This document shows positions 1-5,178 of a stretch of 5,178 nucleotides of DNA, piece by piece. The position numbers and the translations under genes were made by a program. The stretch is from an uncultured Lachnospiraceae bacterium (lineage in GTDB: Bacteria; Bacillota; Clostridia; Lachnospirales; Lachnospiraceae): positions 1 through 5,178 of the forward strand of contig CAMOVS010000125.1 of NCBI GenBank assembly GCA_946627575.1, given 5' to 3'. The notes under the pieces were generated by a model that made no database searches, was not told the origin of the DNA, and saw only the letters and a program-made list of their open reading frames with translations. Positions within the stretch are counted from its first letter, which is position 1. Every line of letters starts with the position of its first letter.

Positions 1-328
1 CTATGATATACTGCTCTCCCTTGCCTATAAAGGTCGTGGGCTCTACCAGCCATAGAATGATATCAACATCCTCCAATGACTTCTGGGCTGCGGTCAGCAT
101 ATAGCTGCCCAGCTTGTTTTTTGCCTTGTTGATGCCCGGCGTATCTACAAAAACAATCTGACCTTCCTGGGAAGTATAGACCGTCTGAATGCGGTTTCTG
201 GTGGTCTGAGCCTTGCTGGAGGTGATGGCAATCTTCTGCCCGATCAGCTGGTTCATCAAGGTGGACTTGCCCACATTGGGCCGGCCTATGATGGTGACGA
301 ATCCTGATTTAAACTGGCGTAAAGACAT
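1..328 (-). CDS. era: GTPase Era, N-terminal part (gene runs off the window at position 1)
   Basis: Era is a GTP-binding protein that binds the 3' end of 16S rRNA and assists 30S subunit assembly in the cytoplasm, with links to cell-cycle control. The 109 visible codons give the start of the G domain in the expected order. The P-loop GRPNVGKST lies at residues 15-23, the switch I segment [11 protein letters not shown] at 38-48, and the Walker B/G3 motif DTPG at 62-65, followed by the typical VD-II-LWLVE strand near 88-96. The QTTRNRI form separates Era from Der and other TrmE-class GTPases. The NKxD motif and the C-terminal KH domain would lie off the window. The ATG at 326-328 is chosen because an AGAGGAGG site sits 7 bases upstream and the protein then begins just before the conserved [12 protein letters not shown] block. 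The gene starts 13 bases after the M16 peptidase stop codon, which points to one operon. The identification is near certain; only completeness is unknown. Confidence 0.96.
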   Translation of the reverse strand, partial: MSLRQFKSGFVTIIGRPNVGKSTLMNQLIGQKIAITSSKAQTTRNRIQTVYTSQEGQIVFVDTPGINKAKNKLGSYMLTAAQKSLEDVDIILWLVEPTTFIGKGEQYII

Positions 329-335
329 TATTTTT

Positions 336-343
336 CCTCCTCT
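336..343 (-). promoter_or_regulatory. Ribosome binding site of era, overlapping the peptidase stop codon
   Basis: The minus strand reads AGAGGAGG here, with 7 bases between it and the era ATG. Its upstream end overlaps the TAG stop (342-344) of the peptidase gene. Ribosomes finishing the peptidase therefore terminate on top of the era initiation site, an arrangement typical of translational coupling. The coupling is an inference; the overlap is seen directly. Confidence 0.85.
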
Positions 344-3300
344 AAAAGCAATCGCTTTTTTCAGACGTCAATGGTCGGATGCCCGATTCTGTTGCTCTTT
401 TGCTTCGCAATGAGACAGAATCCGGCTCCTGGCGGATCAGGGCTTTTACCTTATCGAACGATTCTGCATTCTCTTCGATCTTACGGTCATTTCCGATCGC
501 GCAAAGGACGTTTTTGTCCATGATTTCTTCCACATAGGGGGCCAGGCTTCGGATGGTATCCTGCCTGGTTTCCAGGATCTGGTTCCTCTCCCTGAGCGCC
601 ATGTCCTCGGTGATGCCGGACTGGTAGGCTGAGAAAGAACGGGCACCTAGGGCTGAGGGATCCAGGGGCATATCGATGGAACTGATCGTTCCGATAATAT
701 ACTTGGTCATATCACGGTCACTGACATCAAAAGAACTTATATAGTCTGCTGCTCCCTTGTAGACTTCCAGGGTCTCCGCCAGATTGGGATCCCGGTAGGA
801 TGTAAAGTAGCCGTATCCTTCCCGGGTAAAGCTGCACATGGCCCCGTAAGCTCCTCCGGTAACACGAACATTGTTCCAGAGATAATCATAGGACATGATG
901 GTCTTGAGTACCTGGAGGGATCCGGTATAGGGATGGACGTCAAGGTCAAAGGAACCAGCACTGGCTACATATTGAACCTGGCTGGAGGTCTTGAAGCCCT
1001 CATTTTTCTTCACCGGCACAATCTCCGGAACGGAACGGACACAGGGACCTGTCCACAGGAGTGAGGCGAATTCCTTGAATTCTTCTGCCAGAATGCTGTC
1101 AAAGTCAAAGATTCCCGTCAGGCTGACGGTCAGGTTCTCCGGCCGGAAGATACAGGATCTGGCCTTGGAAAGCATGTCATAGACCCGGTCAAAGCTCTGG
1201 TCAAAGGTCCGGTCGAAGTCCTTGAGAAAATAATAGTAATCAAGGCCTTCTGCTTCCTCCTTGTAGGCGGATACAGGATCCACGTAGGACAAAGCACGGT
1301 TGGCCGCATAGACATGGCCTGAGGCCGGAATCCGGGTCTCCGCCTTGCTTACGATCTCGGAAAGGATCTCACGGATCCTCTTCTTATCACCAAAACGGGA
1401 GGTAAACATGACCTCCTTGAGCAGATCCATGGCATCCGTCTTCTGATCTTCCAGACACTTGACCCGGAAACTGAAGTAAGGACGTCTTCCATCCTTCTTC
1501 CAGATCAGGGGGTAGATGCCGGTCTGGCAGTAGAGGCCGCCGATCCGGAGGTTGATCTCCGTAGCCAGCTCGTTGTAGCTGTAATGTTCCGTGTCCACAT
1601 AGCGGTAGAGGTCTACCAGAAGGGTGGCATAGGGGATCAGTTCCCTGGGAAGCTCTGTCGTATCGAAGCAGAAGTTCATATAAAGGATCCCGTTGGTCTT
1701 GTAATCATGGATCACGGTGTTGACTCCGCCGATCTGACACTCCCGGTTCTTAAAGGGAGAGATATCCCTGGAGATATCCGACAGATCCAGCATGGGAATG
1801 GTCTCCAGCTCTTCCTGGCTGGAAGGCTCCATCTGGTATTCTTTCAGTTTTCTGGTGTCCTCGATCAGATAGTACAGCTGCTTGCTGTCAAGGGATTCCT
1901 TCACCTTTTGGAGCTGAGCTTTTAGCTTGTCTTCGTTTTTTGCGTTCTTATCCTTTTCCGGATAAAGATTGACATAGGACTTGTGATTATTTTCCAGAAA
2001 ACATTTCCTAATAAGATCTTCAAAATATCCTGTATTTACCCTTTCCTTAAGTCTGGCTAAAGGTGTCAGAGAATCAGCCAGTTCAAAGGCCTTGCTGTCA
2101 TCATAAAGCCAGGTGTTCAGGAAGTTGAGTCCGTAGATCAGACCTTTGGGATATCTTCCGAAGCTGGATTCACGGTATTTGAATTCAAAATTGTTGATGA
2201 CAGACAGGAGGGCTCTCCGGTTGATGCCCTGATCAGCCTGCTCGCGCAAGGCAGTCTCCACCGTCTCGATAAAGGCTTCTTCCTGTCCTGCTTCCGCCTG
2301 CTTGGCCTGAATGGAGAATATGGGCTGATGAATCCCACCGTCATAGAAGCTGTCGATCTCCTTACCGATTCCGGCATCGGTCAGGGCCTGCTTGACAGGG
2401 GCGCCGGGCATGGTAAAGAGGACATAATCAAGCATCTGCATGGCCAGGCTGGTCTCGGCGTCGCCGCTGTCGCCCGTCACCACGTTATAGCTCAGGTAGA
2501 CGCCCTGCTCATCGTCTTCGGAAACCGAATAGGTATCCTTGATCAAGAGGGGCTCTGTGTAGGGCTCCTGAAAATTGATCTCGGAATCGCATTCTCTTAC
2601 GGTGAAATGATCCAGATACTCCTGGTCAATAAAGGCAAGTTCTTCCTTGAAGTCTACATCACCGTAAAGATAGATGTAACTGTTGGAAGGATGGTAGAAC
2701 CTGGTATGGAAAGCCAGAAATTGTTCTTTGGTAAGCTGGGGGATCACATCCGGGTCGCCGCCGGACTCACAGGCGTAGGTGGTATCCTTGAGCAGAGATC
2801 CCTGGATCTTGCGCTCCAGCTGGGCATCGGGGGAAGAAAGGGCCCCCTTCATCTCATTGTAGACTACGCCGTTGAAGGTCAGTTCCGAATTCTTATCTGC
2901 GATCTCATAATGCCAGCCTTCCTGCTTAAGGATCTCATCCTTCTTATAGATATTGGGATAGAAAACTGCATCCAGATAGACGTGCATCAGATTGTGGTAG
3001 TCTTTGGCATTGCAGCTGGCTACAGGATAAACGGTCTTATCCGGGTAGGTCATGGCATTAAGAAATGTATTCAAAGATCCCTTGGCCAGTTCCACGAAAG
3101 GGTCTTTGGCAGGGAAATGCTCGGAGCCGCACAGAACCGAATGCTCCAGGATATGGGCCACGCCGGTATCATCTTCCGGGGGCGTACGGAAACCAATGGA
3201 GAAAACCTTATTCTTGTCTTCATTCTCCACCAGAAGTACCCTGGCCCCGGACTTGTTATGACGAAGGAGATAACCGTATCCCTCAAGCTCCGGGAGCTCT

Positions 3301-3347
3301 CTCTGCTCTACTAATGTGTAATTCTTATAGTCTGCTGATGTAAGCAT
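342..3347 (-). CDS. M16C zinc metallopeptidase, presequence-protease (PreP/Cym1) type, insulinase family
   Basis: This is a cytoplasmic clamshell peptidase expected to degrade short unfolded peptides. At 1001 residues it has the usual size of the single-chain M16C group. From the ATG, the inverted zinc motif HILEH is at residues 65-69 (two His ligands, Glu68 catalytic). The distal zinc ligand is Glu165 in [13 protein letters not shown], 96 residues after the second His, the same distance as in plant PreP. The [17 protein letters not shown] block (about 93-108) is typical of PreP. A Lys/Glu-rich helical linker at about 466-508 joins the halves. The C-terminal half keeps Arg828 and Tyr834 in RVTGGAYG, matching the substrate-binding Arg/Tyr pair of PreP. 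No signal peptide is seen. A TTG codon at 3351-3353 is in frame, but it abuts the AGGAGGA site; the ATG at 3345-3347 has proper spacing and is preferred. The last 29 or so residues extend past the usual M16C end. The physiological substrate is unknown. Confidence 0.95.
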   Translation of the reverse strand: MLTSADYKNYTLVEQRELPELEGYGYLLRHNKSGARVLLVENEDKNKVFSIGFRTPPEDDTGVAHILEHSVLCGSEHFPAKDPFVELAKGSLNTFLNAMTYPDKTVYPVASCNAKDYHNLMHVYLDAVFYPNIYKKDEILKQEGWHYEIADKNSELTFNGVVYNEMKGALSSPDAQLERKIQGSLLKDTTYACESGGDPDVIPQLTKEQFLAFHTRFYHPSNSYIYLYGDVDFKEELAFIDQEYLDHFTVRECDSEINFQEPYTEPLLIKDTYSVSEDDEQGVYLSYNVVTGDSGDAETSLAMQMLDYVLFTMPGAPVKQALTDAGIGKEIDSFYDGGIHQPIFSIQAKQAEAGQEEAFIETVETALREQADQGINRRALLSVINNFEFKYRESSFGRYPKGLIYGLNFLNTWLYDDSKAFELADSLTPLARLKERVNTGYFEDLIRKCFLENNHKSYVNLYPEKDKNAKNEDKLKAQLQKVKESLDSKQLYYLIEDTRKLKEYQMEPSSQEELETIPMLDLSDISRDISPFKNRECQIGGVNTVIHDYKTNGILYMNFCFDTTELPRELIPYATLLVDLYRYVDTEHYSYNELATEINLRIGGLYCQTGIYPLIWKKDGRRPYFSFRVKCLEDQKTDAMDLLKEVMFTSRFGDKKRIREILSEIVSKAETRIPASGHVYAANRALSYVDPVSAYKEEAEGLDYYYFLKDFDRTFDQSFDRVYDMLSKARSCIFRPENLTVSLTGIFDFDSILAEEFKEFASLLWTGPCVRSVPEIVPVKKNEGFKTSSQVQYVASAGSFDLDVHPYTGSLQVLKTIMSYDYLWNNVRVTGGAYGAMCSFTREGYGYFTSYRDPNLAETLEVYKGAADYISSFDVSDRDMTKYIIGTISSIDMPLDPSALGARSFSAYQSGITEDMALRERNQILETRQDTIRSLAPYVEEIMDKNVLCAIGNDRKIEENAESFDKVKALIRQEPDSVSLRSKRATESGIRPLTSEKSDCF
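344..359 (-). other. Short perfect stem-loop at the peptidase stop, just before the era ribosome binding site
   Basis: The arms AAAAGC (344-349) and GCTTTT (354-359) are perfect inverted repeats around a 4-base loop. The stem covers the last codons of the peptidase and touches the start of the era AGAGGAGG site. It is AU-rich with only two GC pairs, so it would be weak, and no T run follows on the minus strand. If it forms, it could modulate era initiation; translating ribosomes would melt it. Confidence 0.4.
382..425 (-). repeat. Imperfect 44-base hairpin within the peptidase C-terminal tail codons
   Basis: CCCGATTCTGT (382-392) and ACAGAATCCGG (415-425) are 11-base inverted arms with one mismatch. 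Inside them CTC (395-397) faces GAG (412-414), and TTGC (400-403) faces GCAA (407-410) around a 3-base loop, so the whole 44 bases can fold into one long hairpin. It lies in codons for the tail that extends past the conserved M16C domain, about 54 bases before the era start. No T run follows, so it is not a standard intrinsic terminator. It may be an inserted palindromic element, an mRNA processing site, or chance. Confidence 0.5.
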
Positions 3348-3353
3348 CAACAA

Positions 3354-3360
3354 TCCTCCT
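3354..3360 (-). promoter_or_regulatory. Ribosome binding site of the M16 peptidase gene
   Basis: The minus strand reads AGGAGGA and is followed by TTG, TTG, ATG in frame. The first TTG touches the site and cannot be a good start. The ATG at 3347 has 6 bases of spacing and decides the start in favour of a 1001-residue protein. Confidence 0.85.
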
Positions 3361-3371
3361 TATGTGTATAC

Positions 3372-3399
3372 CTTATATGAATCATTGTTAGAATCAGAA
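3372..3399 (-). promoter_or_regulatory. Possible weak sigma-A-type promoter before the peptidase gene
   Basis: A TATAAG hexamer (5 of 6 to the -10 consensus) lies at 3372-3377 on the minus strand. At a 16-base spacing it is preceded only by a poor -35 candidate, TTCTGA at 3394-3399. The position would give a leader of about 18 bases containing the AGGAGGA site. It is the best candidate in the gap for independent transcription of the peptidase-era pair, but the match is weak and AT-rich sequence alone could explain it. Confidence 0.22.
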
Positions 3400-3407
3400 T
3401 CTGTCTG

Positions 3408-3450
3408 CAGGATTGCGGTGAATCACAATGCTATGTGAATCGCAATCCTG
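3408..3450 (-). repeat. Long inverted repeat (hairpin) downstream of the GH114-like gene
   Basis: CAGGATTGCG (3408-3417) and CGCAATCCTG (3441-3450) are perfect 10-base arms. Within the loop, TCACA (3423-3427) and TGTGA (3434-3438) form a further 5-base stem closing a 6-base loop. The transcript of the upstream gene, whose stop is at 3466-3468, would carry this structure 15 bases after its end. No T run follows the stem on the minus strand, so it is not a canonical intrinsic terminator. It could still act as an mRNA 3'-end stabiliser or pause site. Confidence 0.6.
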
Positions 3451-3468
3451 TGTGAATCGCAATACTTA
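3418..3468. repeat. Three tandem 17-base direct repeats
   Basis: Copies at 3418-3434, 3435-3451 and 3452-3468 share GTGAATC-R-CAAT followed by a variable 5-base end, with no spacer. Copies 2 and 3 are identical over their first 12 bases; copy 1 differs from them by one base there. The last copy reaches into the TAA stop of the GH114-like gene. The segment just left of copy 1 contains part of the unit in inverted orientation, so the array also forms a hairpin. The even 17-base period suggests an intergenic repeat or a set of stacked protein-binding sites; neither can be decided from sequence. Confidence 0.8.
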
Positions 3469-4302
3469 TTTAAGCATCACGTTGTTACATATGTAATAGC
3501 TGTATCCGTTTTTTTTGCAGTAATCGATGATTTCCTGGCGCATGGCCGGGTCTTTGGTGTATTCCAGGAGGGACACCTTGATTCCCTTAGCCTTGCAGCG
3601 CTGTATATAGCTGGTAAAATAATTATAGTCTTCCTGGCCCTGTCTGGTAAAGACACCTTTGTCATAGTCCTTAATCAGGGTCAGAACCTCTTCCTGCATA
3701 ATCCCGTCGATGATATACTGCTTATTCTTCTTGATCAGCTTATCTACGAACACATCCCCTCCATTGATGATGATGGGGATTTTCTTTTTATGGATTTTTC
3801 TCAGCATGGAGACGAGACTGTTGAATACTTTTTTCTTGTGATACTCATAATATACATCAGTATTGTCAATCCACAGACCGTCTATACCCTTTTTCTTCAG
3901 TCTGGGTACCAGCTTCTTTACAATGTAGTTCTGCCAGGGCTTTTTGCGGACATCCACCCATCGCTCGGAGTTCCAGTTGTTGTATTTTTTAAGCCCGTAT
4001 TTCTTGAACTTCTTGTAGTAGGACCGGTATTTCTCTATGGTACCGATGCTAAGATAGCTGTATACCTTACGCCCTCCGGTCTTTAACCGTTTGATCTCTT
4101 TTTTGCTGTAATTCTGGGCGTCGATGACAATGTAATTGTAGGGCTTAATTTTGTCAAGACTGCGGACATGGGTGCCGATGAAGACTCCCCAGCGCTCGCT
4201 GGCGGCTTCCACCTTTTTGCTGGCGACGGGAGTCATGGTCTCGCCCAGCATAATCATGGCCAGCAGAGTGATCAGCAGTCTTTTTAAGGTGTGCGTTTTC
4301 AA
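3466..4302 (-). CDS. Secreted TM1410/GH114-like glycoside hydrolase, divergent and lysine-rich
   Basis: This 278-residue protein resembles the GH114/COG2342 TIM barrels (endo-alpha-1,4-polygalactosaminidase group, formerly misnamed Cys-tRNA synthetase-related). Residues 1-35 form a signal peptide: basic start, LLITLLAMIMLG core, cleavage likely after VEA. The barrel elements follow in the normal order: YIVIDAQ (57-63, Asp61), YSYLSIGTIEKYR (81-93), RWVDV (114-118), GIDGLWIDNTDVY (139-151, Asp146), PIIINGGD (176-183), IDGIMQEEV (198-206, Glu204/205) and KVSLLEYT (242-249). The barrel appears complete. In the paralogue next door the third motif reads GEAENYR; here it is GTIEKYR, so the first Glu is lost. 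About 41 of 243 mature residues are Lys, giving a strongly basic surface that could favour anionic wall polymers. The start is TTG at 4300-4302, supported by AAGGAGG 7 bases upstream. It lies 94 bases after the preceding hydrolase gene. The fold is well supported; substrate and catalytic activity are not. Confidence 0.82.
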   Translation of the reverse strand: MKTHTLKRLLITLLAMIMLGETMTPVASKKVEAASERWGVFIGTHVRSLDKIKPYNYIVIDAQNYSKKEIKRLKTGGRKVYSYLSIGTIEKYRSYYKKFKKYGLKKYNNWNSERWVDVRKKPWQNYIVKKLVPRLKKKGIDGLWIDNTDVYYEYHKKKVFNSLVSMLRKIHKKKIPIIINGGDVFVDKLIKKNKQYIIDGIMQEEVLTLIKDYDKGVFTRQGQEDYNYFTSYIQRCKAKGIKVSLLEYTKDPAMRQEIIDYCKKNGYSYYICNNVMLK

Positions 4303-4309
4303 ATCGTCT

Positions 4310-4316
4310 CCTCCTT
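4310..4316 (-). promoter_or_regulatory. Ribosome binding site that supports a TTG start
   Basis: The minus strand reads AAGGAGG with 7 bases to the TTG at 4300-4302. The next in-frame ATG falls inside the hydrophobic core of the signal peptide and would destroy it, so the TTG start is preferred. Confidence 0.85.
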
Positions 4317-4331
4317 GCTTGAAACTTTACC

Positions 4332-4385
4332 CGGCAGAAGCATTCGGCAGAGGCATATCAGACCTCGGACCTCCAATCGGATCGG
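4332..4385. repeat. Three consecutive short tandem duplications between the two hydrolase genes
   Basis: Within 54 bases the gap holds CGGCAGAAGCATT/CGGCAGAGGCATA (4332-4357, 11 of 13 matching), GACCTCG/GACCTCC (4361-4374, 6 of 7) and ATCGG/ATCGG (4376-4385, perfect). No promoter or terminator is evident in the 4303-4396 gap, which fits co-transcription of the flanking genes. The duplications look like slippage scars in unconstrained sequence. Confidence 0.7.
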
Positions 4386-4396
4386 GCTGGTTTCCA

Positions 4397-5178
4397 TCAT
4401 TTTTTATTAAAGTATTCGTAGGCATCGATCACGTCAAGATAGGCTCCGTCAAAACCGGCTGCCAGAACCTTTCCCATGTAGGAATCCTTGGATCCGTAGA
4501 GGATCTGCTGCCAGTCTTTGGACCAGTATTTGACTTTATAATTGCCTTCCCATTCGTCATTCTCCGCATCAATCCAGACAGGGAGCTTCTTGTTCCAGTC
4601 CTTGTCCCAATAATAGCGGTAGTTCTCAGCCTCGCCTACGCTGACGTAAGCGCAGACCAGGCGCTTGCCGCCGTTTTTCTTTGTTTTAAGTGCTGTTACC
4701 TCTTTCTCAGTCAACCAGGTGTTATCTTTGTAGGGGTCAAAAGCATCAATAAATATCAGGTCATAATTGGTGTCTGCCAGAGCGGCAAGATACGTCTTTT
4801 TGTTGGGATAAAGCTTTGTATTCGGATCCAGACAGATCATATAATTCTTAACCTGCCCTGCCTTGGTCACCGATGCTGTGTTTACCCGGCTGGCTGCCAG
4901 TGCAGGAATGCTGTTGAGGTCGTAGCTGGATGCGTTGAACCATACACTGCCTGCCTTACTGCTTTTATCAGCAATGGCAGCGGCTGTCCCCTTGTACTCC
5001 AGATTAAAGGCAGCCAGGCCTCCTGCCTTTGCCTGCTTGATAGCCTTCTGCATGTTGGCGGAAGTGACGGAAGAAGTTCCTCCGGTGAAGATCTCTTCGA
5101 TCAGGATCCCGTCCATAGACTTATAGAGCTTGCTGCGGCTTGCCGAATTCTTATTGAACTCGGTCATGTAAAGGCCAT
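4397..5178 (-). CDS. TM1410/GH114-like glycoside hydrolase with doubled or permuted barrel (5' end outside window)
   Basis: The reading frame is open to the window edge. The ATG at 5165-5167 has no ribosome binding site in the visible 11 bases and is preceded in frame by Gly-Leu-Tyr, so it is probably internal. Numbering from that Met, residues 1-86 match the C-terminal third of a TM1410 domain: DGILIEEIF (19-27, Glu24/25), GLAAFNLEYKG (50-60) and SVWFNAS (74-80). These align with the end of the neighbouring 278-residue paralogue. After a short linker, residues 106-256 match the N-terminal two thirds of such a domain: VKNYMICLD (106-114), YDLIFIDAFDP (135-145, Asp141), CAYVSVGEAENYRYYW (172-187), AENDEWEGNYKVKYW (201-215) and GFDGAYLDVIDAYEYF (238-253, Asp245). 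The protein then ends at NKK-stop, where a normal member continues for about 100 residues. It is expected to be extracellular and to hydrolyse an alpha-1,4-linked galactosamine-type polymer, by family. It may be a full domain plus a truncated one, or a circular permutation. Confidence 0.85.
   Translation of the reverse strand, partial: GLYMTEFNKNSASRSKLYKSMDGILIEEIFTGGTSSVTSANMQKAIKQAKAGGLAAFNLEYKGTAAAIADKSSKAGSVWFNASSYDLNSIPALAASRVNTASVTKAGQVKNYMICLDPNTKLYPNKKTYLAALADTNYDLIFIDAFDPYKDNTWLTEKEVTALKTKKNGGKRLVCAYVSVGEAENYRYYWDKDWNKKLPVWIDAENDEWEGNYKVKYWSKDWQQILYGSKDSYMGKVLAAGFDGAYLDVIDAYEYFNKK

Noticed and set aside
213..413. Small plus-strand open frame across the era-peptidase junction
   Set aside because: It overlaps the era P-loop codons and the junction in antisense, and has no ribosome binding site or recognisable product.
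2328..3314. A 328-codon open frame on the plus strand
   Set aside because: It lies entirely antisense to the peptidase segment holding the zinc motif and distal Glu. Its protein shows no recognisable family, and the minus-strand gene explains the region.
3351..3353. TTG as start of the peptidase gene
   Set aside because: It directly abuts the AGGAGGA site, while the ATG two codons later has normal spacing.
3408..3450. Rho-independent terminator
   Set aside because: The stem is strong enough, but no T run follows on the minus strand, so it is listed as an inverted repeat only.
3418..3468. CRISPR-like array
   Set aside because: Units of 17 bases are contiguous with no spacers, and no cas genes are visible.
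4303..4402. A short minus-strand frame starting ATG ATG after the hydrolase stop and ending on the TTG start of the next gene; possible frameshift continuation at the A run
   Set aside because: A one-base shift at the A run keeps the frame open for 34 codons, but the product has none of the expected barrel features after DAYEYF. It does not restore the missing domain end.
5165..5167. ATG as the true start of the hydrolase gene at the window edge
   Set aside because: No ribosome binding site is visible in the adjoining bases, the frame stays open to the edge, and a secreted protein of this family would need a signal peptide, which does not follow this Met.

Overview
The window reads as chromosomal DNA of a Gram-positive, low-to-middle GC member of the Clostridia, most likely Lachnospiraceae. 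The grounds are strong AGGAGG-type ribosome binding sites, one gene starting with TTG, a Gram-positive signal peptide, and an M16C presequence-protease-like peptidase placed directly before era. The taxon is an inference from these traits, not the result of a search. All four recognised genes lie on the minus strand, so transcription runs from high to low coordinates.

Region 4303-5178: the 3' part of a secreted-type glycoside hydrolase gene of the GH114/TM1410 group (endo-alpha-1,4-polygalactosaminidase family, COG2342), whose start lies beyond the window edge. The visible order is unusual. It runs from the C-terminal third of one TM1410-type barrel into the N-terminal two thirds of another, and then stops. 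A 94-base gap with three consecutive small tandem duplications follows. Region 3466-4302: a second, complete and divergent member of the same fold, with a signal peptide and a very lysine-rich mature domain. The two genes are co-directional and probably co-transcribed.

Region 3354-3465: a non-coding gap holding three tandem 17-base repeats plus an inverted copy of part of the unit, able to fold into a long hairpin. This separates the hydrolase pair from a housekeeping-like block. Region 342-3347: a full-length M16C zinc metallopeptidase with HXXEH, the distal Glu and the C-terminal Arg/Tyr pair all intact. Region 1-328: the first 109 codons of the GTPase gene era. Its ribosome binding site overlaps the peptidase stop codon, so the two genes are very probably one translationally linked operon.

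Working together: the peptidase and Era are expected in the cytoplasm (peptide clearance, and 16S rRNA/30S maturation). The two GH114-like proteins are expected outside the membrane, acting on an amino-sugar polysaccharide. No mobile element, tRNA, rRNA or CRISPR array is visible. The observations most worth following are the out-of-order or doubled TM1410 barrel, the active-site changes in its paralogue, and the two hairpin-forming regions.
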